Source: Tritrichomonas musculus
Taxonomy: Eukaryota > Parabasalia > Tritrichomonadida > Tritrichomonadidae
Reading direction: 5' to 3'
Length of the DNA: 64,000 bases
NCBI GenBank assembly: GCA_039105265.1
Contig: JAPFFF010000063.1
Location: forward strand, 372,001-436,000
Numbering within the stretch: the stretch's first letter is position 1; each line of letters opens with the position of its first letter. The position numbers and the translations under genes are program-made. Shown one piece after another: positions 10,594 through 22,500 of the stretch. The notes beneath the pieces are model-generated. The model made no database searches, was not told where the DNA came from, and saw only the letters and a program-made list of their open reading frames with translations.

Positions 10594-10909
10594 ATTTTCA
10601 TTTCTTAAACTATATTTAAAAAATGATGAAAAACTTCCTCCTTTAAATGACAAAAAACTTTTAAAATGATAACAATGTTCAAATGATATTCATTTTATAA
10701 AAGAGATAAAGATATTATTATATAAATTTCATAATTTTAATTAATTTCTTGAATAGAATACAAGAAATTGATATTTAAATTGTTTTGAAATTTGAATTTA
10801 TTCGAAATGGTTTGAATAATTGATTATTCACCAAAAAAATTTTAATAAAATAAAATGTTTTTTTCTGAAATACATCTGTTTAACAATGAAAGGATGCAAA
10901 TTATTGTTG

Positions 10910-10951
<42 letters not shown>

Positions 10952-11067
10952 TATTCACCTACAGATTAATTATATATGGGTATAATCAATTTTAGATAAT
11001 GATTTGATAATTGTTAAAAATTATTAGTTTTTTATTTAAAATGATTGTGATAAATTCAATTATATTG

Positions 11068-11309
11068 AAAAATTGAATAATCTTTGAATTTTTCAATTTT
11101 GCAATTCCCCGAATTCAAAATTGTTTAATATATCAAATATCAGAATTTACTCACCTTTAAAAACTTATTTATGTCTTTGGAATATTAAATAAGTAAAATT
11201 TTAATAACTTTATCTTATTAAATAATAAATATTCGACAAAATCTATTATTTTTAAAAATTGAATGATCTTTGAATTTTTCAATTCCGCAATTCCACGAAT
11301 TCAAAATTG
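11068..11309 (+). repeat. Pair of 56-bp direct repeats
   Basis: Bases 11068-11123 and 11254-11309 match with about four differences, sharing CTTTGAATTTTTCAATT and CGAATTCAAAATTG. The offset is 186 bp. The copies lie in the spacer upstream of the GH13 gene and suggest a local duplication. Confidence 0.75.
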
Positions 11310-11628
11310 ATATAGAAATTAATGTTATCAAAAAAAAAGTCTATATAGTTTCAAAAATAAAGTTTTATACCTGCTTAAATACTATTATAAAATTGCATAT
11401 TATTCATACATCCATCATATCTCTCAAAAGTTTGAAAAATTGAGTTAACCAACTTCATCAGTTTTATTGAAAAATAAAAGTAATTCAACATCAAATATAC
11501 ATGATAATTTAACAAAAAAAGGAATTAATTTCATACAATAAGTTTTAGAATAGAAAAACTTTAACAAAAAGTTCCATTCATCCAAAAAATTGAAAAAAAA
11601 AATTTTCAAAGCACATTGAAATTTTTAA

Positions 11629-13347
<1,719 letters not shown>

Positions 13348-13603
13348 GTTTTTTTTTTTTTTTTTTTTTTTTTTTCTCCAATAAAAAGGAAGATCTAATA
13401 TTTTTGGTTTTGTTTTAATTTGTATTGAACTCGATTGAATTATTTGAATGCTATTGAATTTTCTGAGGAGCTGATGTTTTCCAAATTTTCTTTCGTTATT
13501 TGCATCAGTCATTTTTTTTTTTTAGAAAATATTAAATAGTATGATATAAGATAAATTATATTTTTTATAAAAATAATATAAAAATTAGAGTTGATTCAAA
13601 TTA
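13348..13603. other. Convergent 3' spacer with T tract
   Basis: Short region between the ends of two convergent genes. A run of about 26 T residues begins at 13350, directly after the GH13 stop codon. Nothing else is visible. Confidence 0.6.
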
Positions 13604-14101
13604 TTAGAAATTTGGATTCTCATTTTCATTAAAGAAGGCTCTTAATGATGAATATTTTTTTCCATCTTCTTGTTTGACTACATAATGGACATGCTGTAGT
13701 TCTTCTTTCAAGGAAAAGAAGACTTCCATTGAACCAACTACTCTACGATTCTTTTGTTTTGTTTTATTTCTATTAGTTTCGTATATATTAATTTTTTTAT
13801 AATCTTCATCTTCAGAACCGTCAAAAATTCCAATATCATCTCGGTGAATAACAGTTGATGCAATAATTGGACCATCTGAGAAAAACGATTTCTTTCTGAA
13901 TACAATTAATATTTTTTGAATGCAATCATTCATTTTAATTTGGAATGATGGCATTGCAACATCCATATCTGCAACATCAAATATTTGAGCTTTTTTTTGT
14001 TCATCTGGAATTGTAGTAATACTTACACGAATAGTATCACCATGGTCGATAATGTTGCTTGAAAGTTTAATGGAACTTAATTTGATGTTTAATTTTAGCA
14101 T
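13604..14101 (-). CDS. Hypothetical protein, possibly C2-like
   Basis: 165 residues from ATG at 14099-14101 to TAA at 13604-13606. The N-terminus MLKLNIKLSSIKLSS followed by DTIRVSITT and later KILIVFRKK and GPIIAST alternates hydrophobic residues as in a beta-sandwich, and the order resembles small C2-type domains. However, the usual calcium-binding aspartates are not evident. The second half contains an acidic loop (DGSEDEDYKK) and a basic loop (NRNKTKQKNRR). No signal peptide or membrane segment. The fold is my inference; the gene is likely real because its frame is clean and ends correctly in an AT-rich setting. Confidence 0.6.
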   Translation of the reverse strand: MLKLNIKLSSIKLSSNIIDHGDTIRVSITTIPDEQKKAQIFDVADMDVAMPSFQIKMNDCIQKILIVFRKKSFFSDGPIIASTVIHRDDIGIFDGSEDEDYKKINIYETNRNKTKQKNRRVVGSMEVFFSLKEELQHVHYVVKQEDGKKYSSLRAFFNENENPNF

Positions 14102-14925
14102 TTTTTTGTTTTAGTATAAAAAAAAAAATGAAATAAATATTTCATATTTTGTTTTTATTTTTTCAATGGCTATCGTAAAATAAATTCATTTTTTTTGAAT
14201 GATATCCACAAAATTTTTATTGAAATTTCTATTATCAAATTCTCAAAAAAAAACACTAACCAATATCCATCAAAAGTTAATTATTTTTTACAAAATCTAA
14301 TTTGCTCAAGTATTTTTACCTATGAAATGAAATTCATTTATCATTGTTAAATTTTTAAGAAAATCAAAAATATTAATATTCATTTAAAGAATAGTCTTAT
14401 TTATAATGTTTTCATTTATAACTACCCATCAAATTAAAGGTACAAAAAAATAATCAATTTTTATATTTTTGAATAATGAATATTTTATGGAAATCGTAGA
14501 ATGAGTATAAACAGACTAGATCTTTATTAGTGGATTATTATTTACCCATGATATTTTTTACAAAAATGCAAAAAAGGTCCAGTTTTTTTCTATGGTACGA
14601 TACAAGGTCAATATTAGTTTTAACTGCTACAGATGATTATGATTGCGGACAATTACGATTTCCAAATATTATATTTAGGAAGAAAAATATCAAAGATCTA
14701 CAATAACGACTAAAACAGTTGCAAATAACTTAATTATCTAAAAACTTTTTCAAGAAATTAAAAAAGCTAGACAAATACTAAAATGCTGCTTCAAATGATA
14801 TATATAATATCGTGGAATTCTACTGAAGAACTATTGCCAAAATCCTTTTTTGTTCTGAATAGAATGGCTAAATAAATTTTGAAAAATTTTTAAATGGAAA
14901 TTTTGGCCATTTTTAAACAAAACAA
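14102..14925. other. Divergent promoter spacer
   Basis: 824 bp between divergently transcribed genes. It is AT-rich with A/T runs. A slightly more complex stretch at 14580-14840 might be decayed coding sequence, but no frame is convincing. No clear promoter motif; the downstream gene starts in the context AAACAAAACAAATG. Confidence 0.5.
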
Positions 14926-16608
14926 ATGAGCTCTTTTAAGATAAAAATCCCCAAAATGGAAGATAAACGAAACTTAACTATCGTTTATGAAGATGATGAG
15001 AATAGACTCCATAAAATAAAAGCACCCAAAGATGACTTTCTAAAAAAATTAGAATATTTCCATTCAAAGCAAAATGAAATCAATCAAACGGATCTTGTTT
15101 ATATTCAAGAAAATATAAGTATTGACCTTTTTACCAAGTTTATTTCATCACTCACTACTTCAGAAATCGATATAAATGAGGAAAATTATGAGCAATGCTT
15201 ATATCTTTGCCACAAGTATGGATATAAATTATTAGAAGCTGAACTCAAATCATTTATCGAAGAGCGACCTGATATTTCCAATATTATAGATTCAATAATA
15301 TTAAATACAAATCAAAAAGAAAGCCAATCAGAAGCAGCTTTTTTTGATCAAGAAAAAGAAGAATTGATTGCCAAACATCTTGATATCAGCATTCAAAACG
15401 GAAACCTTCGCAAATTACCTATTGAAATTTTGAATAGAATTCTCAATTCACCAAAAAGGACGGTTAACGATCACCACCTATTGTTTTCTTTTGTTTTCTC
15501 CATTCTTAAAGAAAGATTGAACGAAAATACAAAAGTTGAAGATCGAGAAAGCCTTTCAATTCTTCCGAGTTCCCTTGACTACACGGAAATGGACAACACT
15601 GAAATTGAGAAGCTTTTTAATTTTGAGAAAGAGAATTCATTGCTTCTTTTCAAGCCTCGCAACTCAACTGAAAAAATTGAAAGCATGATAAAAAAAGAAG
15701 AAATATTGAAAGACAAATGCGCAAGTCTTGAAAAACAAATGAAAACCATCAATGATGATCTCAACCAAAAAATTGAGAATCTTCAAAGACAGATGGCAAC
15801 GAGCAAGCAGGATTATATTGATAAAATTGAGAATCTTCAAAGACAGATGACATCAGACAAGAAGGATTATGTCCAAAGAATACATAAACTTGAAGACCAA
15901 AGTAAAACGGACAAAGAGTTTTTTATTCAAAAAGTTGATGTTCTTGAAAAAGAAATAAAAAGCAAAGAGGAAGTTTGCATGGAAAGAATACAAAATCTTG
16001 AAAAGAAAGTCGATGATCATCAAGAGAAATCATTGAAGAGTGAAAACGATCAAATCATTAAAAGAATTGATGAACTCGAAAAAAAGCAGAAAGATAAACT
16101 AAGTTTCATCAACTGCCAAAACGATGGAGTTTTCAAATATTTATTTGATAAATATAAAACGAATCCAGTAAGCCAAGATTTGATTGAAATTGCAGGAAAT
16201 ACATATAGCGAATCATATAAAGAGATAATGTTAAATATCGTTGATTCAAACTGGAAAGGCAGGCATTGGCGTTCAATTGAAGAAGAAAATTCATATATTC
16301 AAATAACTTTCAAAAATTTTTTAGTTAAAATAATGTCATATCACCTTTTAACTGGAATTTGTGATGGGTCATATTATTTCAGAAGTTGGAAGTTGACAGG
16401 TATGACAGAGAGCAATGAAGAGGTTGTACTTGATGATGTAAATAATTCATCTGAAATCAAGAGAGGGCATCCAGAAATAACAAAAGCAACTCAAAATAAT
16501 TCATTTGTTCGTTCAATTAAGCTAACAATGAAAGGGAAAAGTTCAAATGATAGTTACTTCATGGTTTTGAGAAATATTGAAATTTATGGATACTTAAAAT
16601 TCTCATAA
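14926..16608 (+). CDS. BTB / coiled-coil / discoidin-like domain protein
   Basis: 560 residues. Residues 13-115 look like a BTB/POZ domain (LTIVYEDDENRLHKIKAP and YEQCLYLCHKYGYKLLEAEL). Residues 120-230 are BACK-like and helical. Residues 250-395 are a coiled coil with two copies of KIENLQRQM (57-bp DNA repeat at about 15769 and 15826). Residues 400-560 match the F5/8 type C (galactose-binding-like) fold seen at the end of such proteins: FINCQNDGVFKYLFDKY, SYIQITFKNFLVKIMSYHL, YYFRSWKLTG, IEIYGYL. BTB-BACK proteins commonly act as cullin-3 adaptors, with the C-terminal domain as the substrate or ligand binder. Similar in plan to 52489-53850. Function is inferred from the architecture. Confidence 0.75.
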   Translation: MSSFKIKIPKMEDKRNLTIVYEDDENRLHKIKAPKDDFLKKLEYFHSKQNEINQTDLVYIQENISIDLFTKFISSLTTSEIDINEENYEQCLYLCHKYGYKLLEAELKSFIEERPDISNIIDSIILNTNQKESQSEAAFFDQEKEELIAKHLDISIQNGNLRKLPIEILNRILNSPKRTVNDHHLLFSFVFSILKERLNENTKVEDRESLSILPSSLDYTEMDNTEIEKLFNFEKENSLLLFKPRNSTEKIESMIKKEEILKDKCASLEKQMKTINDDLNQKIENLQRQMATSKQDYIDKIENLQRQMTSDKKDYVQRIHKLEDQSKTDKEFFIQKVDVLEKEIKSKEEVCMERIQNLEKKVDDHQEKSLKSENDQIIKRIDELEKKQKDKLSFINCQNDGVFKYLFDKYKTNPVSQDLIEIAGNTYSESYKEIMLNIVDSNWKGRHWRSIEEENSYIQITFKNFLVKIMSYHLLTGICDGSYYFRSWKLTGMTESNEEVVLDDVNNSSEIKRGHPEITKATQNNSFVRSIKLTMKGKSSNDSYFMVLRNIEIYGYLKFS

Positions 16609-17180
16609 TCATTTAATAGATATTTTTGAATATAACATACAATATTTGTTTAAAAGTTTGAATGAATAATAAATATTAATGTCCTAAACCATGCCTTTTG
16701 AATCAATTGGAAAATTAAGCTTTCATCTTCTCCTTTTTAGGGTTAATTCATCAGAATTATCCCGTTATTCGTATTCATTTTGGCTAACACATTCAGAAAT
16801 TAAATAATAATAAAAGGCTTAATTTCTGGAGAAAAATATAGATTATATTTGGCTGAAAGTAAATTGGAATTTTTATGTATTTCATAAACAATACTTTTAT
16901 CCATTAACATAATTTTTCCGTTAATAAGAAACAAAAGTATTCTTTTGAATAATTCGAAAATTTCTGTTTTTGTTTATTACATTTTTTAATGTCATCTTTG
17001 AAATTCGTTAATATATTCTCATTTATGCTGAAAATGTAGATCGTTGATCTTTAATCATTATTTGAAAGCATTCTGGTATTAAAAAAAAATTTATAAATAG
17101 ATAAAATTTTTTTAATCAAGTGAACTTAAACAAAAAAAAAAAAAAAAAAAGAAAAGATATAAAAGAAAAGCTAAATTAAA
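16609..17180. other. 3' spacer between convergent genes
   Basis: About 570 bp of AT-rich sequence. A possible 10-bp-stem hairpin (CAGAAATTAA paired with TTAATTTCTG, near 16794-16836) and an A18 run near 17133 are the only notable items. Confidence 0.5.
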
Positions 17181-19298
17181 TTAAGAACTCTCTTTCATTT
17201 TTTTATGAGCAGCAGACAGTGTGTACTTGCTCATTATATTGTCGATAATTTCTTTGTTGTCAGAGTCAGGTATTGGCGGCAGATCAATTTGCCACTCAAT
17301 ATTCTTAAAGACACCAGATCCGCCGCTTCCAGTTGACGCGTGGAACGGCGTGTGATTATTCTTCAGTGAGTCGTTATTGTTATTATTTTCGTTGTCGCTT
17401 TCATTGAACTCTGGCTCATCGTCATTTTCATCGGACACAACGTTTGACTCATTTCCAGACAAAATGATATCGTAGCATTCTTTCATGTGGTTAATTTTCG
17501 AAGTCTTCACGAGATGATTCTTCTTCATTGTGTGCAGCTCATCGTCTGGGAAGCGGAAATTCAATGGTGGACCTCTATTCACGACGGTTTCAAAGAAATG
17601 AATGAAAGTCTCAGGTTTCGTAATTTTATTTCCATCGAAAGCGATCTTTGAGACCTTCAAATTCTTCATCAAAAAGTTCGATAACTCATTCAAACCAGAA
17701 TCGCCGAAATCTTGATTTTTAATTGACAAGTCCTCGAGTGATTTCGAAGACACTAACTCACGCAGAAAAGTGACAGCTGATTCGCCCATTTTCGAGTCCG
17801 AACTGCCATCGACATTCAAGTATCTCAATTTCGGCATTTTGACAAATAGCTTCGCAAATTCAGAGGAATTGGTCGAATTCAATGACCCGGAAAATGACAG
17901 ATTTTTGATGTTCGTTGATTTGGTGAAGAATGGAATGATCGTCGAATCAACGGGATTCATTTCCCATGAGAAAGAATCAAGCTTGTTCGAACTAGAAGAG
18001 CCAATGGCTTTCAATGCTTGCGGCCAGTCTTTTGGTATCGTCTCCTTTTGAAGAACGAGCTTGAAATTATCGTTCGTGTGATTCATGAAGACTTTCCAAG
18101 CAGAACAAAAAGTGGCAGCAGAATTCCACACAATTTTTGACATATTCAAATGGGCCAAACTTTGATTCAATTTTATGTTATTATTGAATTTTCCAGAGGA
18201 CAAACCGCCAATAACCGTCAACGATATACAATTGACGGTTTGGATTTCTGATATCACTTCATCTACATTAACGTTACAGTTGATGAACGATAGCTTTGAT
18301 GCGTTTTTGAGAGTTTCAAAAATATCTTTGATGTGGAGACCGTTTATTCCTTTAATTGTGAAAGATTTCAACTTCTGAAAAATTGAAGAGAAATTTGATG
18401 AAGTGATGAACTTATTCAATGTATCGGGGCTCATCGTCTTGTCAATAAATAAACTTTCGGCAGTTGCGGCGGTTAACAGTTTGTAAAGTATTGAAAGTTG
18501 TTTTTCGCTTATTTCGGTCTCAATGAAAGCAAAGTTCTTCAGTTTGCAGCCTTTGTTGCTGTTGATGCTCTCGACGAGGCCCTTCACGCTGCTCTCGAGC
18601 TTGTCGGACGTGACGAGCGTCTGCAAAGTCGTGTTGTGCTTGAGGCAGGTTGCGAGGTGGCCCCAAAAAGTCTGTTTAGGGTTCGAGTGAGGCAGAACAA
18701 TTGAGACGATATCTGGCTCGACCTGTAAACACGATAAAATAAGGTCAATATAATTGACGGCGCTTGGTGGCAATTTGTTGATGTCGAGTTCGTTTGAAAA
18801 AGTGGCTTTCTTAAGGGAGGAAAGAAGATCATCTGGAACTTTTTGATTGCTGGTCTTGAGCTTGTAGCGAAATCGGCGAACAAATGAGTCCGGAAGGTGA
18901 TCTAGCTCGGAGATAATATTGGACGGTACATTTAATTTGGGGAGCTCTTGAGGGCTTAGGATGCTGGTAATATGCGTCAGTATGAGTTTGAGGAGATATG
19001 TGGCCGCATGGTGCTGTATTTTGATTGATCCATCGTTATATGTCATTGAAAATTGATCTTTTTGATTAAGCTCGATCTCTTTGACATCGGTCCAGTTAAA
19101 TTGGGTGGAAGTTGAATAGGATTTGCCGTTTTTGCTTATATGAAAGAGATATAAGGAATATTCAGTCGCTAATAATACTCTATCTTTGAAATCATTTTTC
19201 TTGAGAAGATGTACTTCCTGGCAACAAATAACAATTTCATTTTTTGAAAGTCCCATCTCGGGTCCAACATGACAAAGAAGATCTTTGTTAATTTCCAT
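17181..19298 (-). CDS. CARMIL-like PH plus leucine-rich-repeat protein
   Basis: 705 residues from the ATG at 19296-19298 (MEINKDLLCHVGPEMGLSK). An in-frame ATG 12 codons upstream adds a short odd leader and is less likely. Residues 15-125 resemble the non-canonical PH domain at the start of CARMIL proteins (VHLLKKNDFKDRVLLATEYS, SLYLFHISK, then FNWTDVKEIEL). Residues about 150-620 are irregular leucine-rich repeats of the ribonuclease-inhibitor type (LEDLSIKNQDFGDSGLNEL). The C-terminal 100 residues are acidic and Asn/Ser-rich, then a conserved-looking end with PPIPDSDNKEIIDNIMSKYT. CARMILs regulate actin capping protein at the membrane. I do not see a clear capping-protein-interacting motif, so the name is by architecture. 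Codons are more GC-rich than in neighbouring surface genes. Confidence 0.65.
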   Translation of the reverse strand: MEINKDLLCHVGPEMGLSKNEIVICCQEVHLLKKNDFKDRVLLATEYSLYLFHISKNGKSYSTSTQFNWTDVKEIELNQKDQFSMTYNDGSIKIQHHAATYLLKLILTHITSILSPQELPKLNVPSNIISELDHLPDSFVRRFRYKLKTSNQKVPDDLLSSLKKATFSNELDINKLPPSAVNYIDLILSCLQVEPDIVSIVLPHSNPKQTFWGHLATCLKHNTTLQTLVTSDKLESSVKGLVESINSNKGCKLKNFAFIETEISEKQLSILYKLLTAATAESLFIDKTMSPDTLNKFITSSNFSSIFQKLKSFTIKGINGLHIKDIFETLKNASKLSFINCNVNVDEVISEIQTVNCISLTVIGGLSSGKFNNNIKLNQSLAHLNMSKIVWNSAATFCSAWKVFMNHTNDNFKLVLQKETIPKDWPQALKAIGSSSSNKLDSFSWEMNPVDSTIIPFFTKSTNIKNLSFSGSLNSTNSSEFAKLFVKMPKLRYLNVDGSSDSKMGESAVTFLRELVSSKSLEDLSIKNQDFGDSGLNELSNFLMKNLKVSKIAFDGNKITKPETFIHFFETVVNRGPPLNFRFPDDELHTMKKNHLVKTSKINHMKECYDIILSGNESNVVSDENDDEPEFNESDNENNNNNDSLKNNHTPFHASTGSGGSGVFKNIEWQIDLPPIPDSDNKEIIDNIMSKYTLSAAHKKMKESS

Positions 19299-19575
19299 TT
19301 TAAATTTTTTAATTGATAGGCCAAATAATAACACAATATTATACGTTTCAAATAATTATAAAATTTTGTGTTTTAAAAAATATTTATATCTTGAAAAATA
19401 TAAATAAGATAAATATGTATAACCATTTTAATAATTTAATTAGAATTTAATTTTAATTAATTATAAGTAATTAAGCATTAAATAAAAATATTAATAAAGA
19501 TATATCAAATTAAAAAGGAGTGTCTTTTTTTATGAAAGAAAAAGTTGAACTTTTTTATTAGAATTGAATTTTAAA

Positions 19576-22500
19576 TTAAAAAGTAGAATCCGATAATTGA
19601 TCAATATCTTCGCTTAAATTGATCTTTTTATCTTTTTTCTTTTTTAATACAATAAATAATATAATAGCTACAACAACTAGAACAATTACAGCTGCTCCAA
19701 CTGCAATTCCAATAATGGCTCCTTTCTGAAGGCCCTTATTTTTACTTTTTTCAGGAACGTTAGATCCAATATTAACTGTCACCTTTTCTGGATCAGTTTC
19801 TATGAATTTATTCAGCAAATCAGAGTCAGTTATATTTTTGTTTGTCAAAACCGTCACAGAAACGGTTTTTTCATCCTTTGTTTCAATTTTTATTTTCTGT
19901 TTCTCAATGTCAACTGACTCATCAACAATTATTGTCACTTCATCACTTAACGGCTGAATAGTAATTGAATTGGAAATTGGTCCTGCTTCTCCTTCTTGCT
20001 TGATTGTCAAATTTTTGTCAAAACCGACAACAAACAAATCTGAGTCAGAGCTATTCAGAAGCACTCCGCCTTGAGAACCGCCTAGTTCAGTTGTCAAATC
20101 TGATCTACTTGTCAACTCTGTAGTTGACAAAAATCTGAGTCTGTTTTGCCTCTCGTCGTCAAGCATTCCAAGTTGTGACGACTTCTTTCTTACAAACAAA
20201 ATGCTTTGATCATGAAGCAAGTCGATGTTTGCCTCAATGTCGCTTTTGAAAGAGTTCAAAAAGACAACTATTTTTGATTTAGAGTCAAACTCATCGTTGA
20301 ATCCATCCCTGTTTGCAAGCAATTTGTATTCTGAAGACGAATAAGAACAGAAGTTGCTTCCAGCATTTGAGTTGCATATCGTGTAAATCCCTTTGATGAC
20401 TTTGATTTCTTTTTCGTTGGCTCTTATTTTATCATACGGATAATCGTACAGATTAAGTTCTCCTTTGCCTTTCACGAAAAGTCGGGATGCATTCACTCCT
20501 ATTTCATCATTGTTTGGAATGTTCAGCTTCAAGAAAGTGTCAAGTTCAATTGTGAAGTGTTTTCCTTCGCCATTCTTTTTCAATGTGATGTTTAGTATCG
20601 GTTCACCAGGCTTCAACAAAAGGTTGCTTTCACTGTAGAAGAAGAGATTTTCAACTTTCAGTTTGTCTGTGAAATTCTGATTGACGCTTTTTACATCAGT
20701 GAGATTGAATGCACAATTTGAGTCAATAATCACATCATGCTCATTTGTGAATAAATTTGACGATGCTTCAAAGTTTGAAAAAACACGAATTTCAACGTCT
20801 TCACCTGGATCACTGAGTAATTGAATAGATGTTTCAATTCTGCCATCAATTCCTTCTTTGCATTTATTGCATGCATCAACGCCATCACAAATGCAAAGAT
20901 ACTTCTTTGAGCCATTTCTAAAAAACGTAATTCCTTCATGTTCGCTAATTGCGTTTTTGAAGTTGTTGAAGATTTCAGGCTGTGAATAAAATGTGATTTC
21001 ATTTGTTGTTTCGTCGAACTTTTTGATCGTTATTAAAGACATATTCTGTGCCACACAATCTCTTAAGTCAATTACTGAATGATTACGAGTTAATTGAAAA
21101 ACAATGGGAACTGTTAATTGATCTACAAGGGAGATTGATGAAGATTCATTTAATTTTACAGATAGAATTTTTCGATCTCCTTGGAATCCCCAAAATTCAT
21201 TTAAAGTGACTGTGTTTGGTGTGAGTGAAACAATTGATGCAGTTCCAACGGTTAAAACTGATGATGATGATTGTAAAATGTTCAATTTTATTGGTTCTGA
21301 AATTGATGGAAGAGTAATTTCAACTGGATTTGATGAAAGTGCAATTTCAACTTCTGCAAATTCAAAAGGATATTTGAAAACTTTTTCTATTGATTCTTTT
21401 TTGTCAAATGTGCAAATGGAATAGGCATCGGAATCATAAGCACAAACACGATTTAATGATTCAATTGAATCACCAAAAATTGTTCCAAATTGATTTGCAT
21501 TTTCAGCATATAGATGAAATGAATTCAACTCAACTGAAATTGTGAAATTTGAATCAATTTTTGTTTTAGTTGAAACCAAAACATTTGATCCTAATGAAAA
21601 AGTTATCTGTGAATCTGTATCACCTTTTATATCTAATTCTAAATTGTCATTTATCTCAACATTCAAAATTGATTGGCTTGAAATTTGTATCACAGTTGTC
21701 TCTTCATATTTTACAATGATTAAATTATCATCTGTGATCAAGATTGATTTTGGAGAATCAGGCAAGTTTATGCTGATATTTTTATTTGATGGATTTAATA
21801 AGAAAGCATCTCCTGTTGGATAAGGAATTGTTAAATCCTTGAACAATGAAATTTCAAGTCCTGGATTTTCTTTAATTGCTTCAAGAATTGAAGTGATATC
21901 ATCAGCATGAAAATATTTTCCATTGCAATTAGAAGTCATTTCATCAACAGAAGAATAACAAATGTAATCATAATCGAAATTATAATTAACATCAGAAGAA
22001 CTCTCTACACTTAAAATTAATCCTAAACTGTGCATGTCTTTTTCATCATCTAAATGGAATGTGAGACCATTTGTTGAATTGATACATTCAAATATTATCA
22101 CTCCTTCTTTATTTTTAAAATCATTTGTAATAAAACCAACAAATGCATGAGTGTGGATATTATCATGACAAAGAAGCTTTACTTTGTACATATATCTTAA
22201 AAGAACATAATGAATTGGAAGATAAGCATTAAGAGCAAATGATTGTGGAACTTTTATGTCTAAGTTTCCGTTTATAACTTTGAATTTTCCATTTAATATA
22301 AGACCATCTAGTAGATATGTTATATTTGAAGGTTTATCTACCAATATTCTAGATTTACTATTGTGTAAAATGTAAACATTATGCATATTAGACCAATTTG
22401 ATGGAATTGTTAAAACATCATCATCACCAACAGCCAACACAATATTTTCATTTAAATTTTCATCGTTAGAGTAAAAATTGAATTTATTTGAAGGAATCGA

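Noticed and set aside
14580-14840. Possible transposase remnant upstream of the BTB gene
   Set aside because: Short protein-like stretches appear, but no catalytic motif, ends or continuous similarity can be pointed to.
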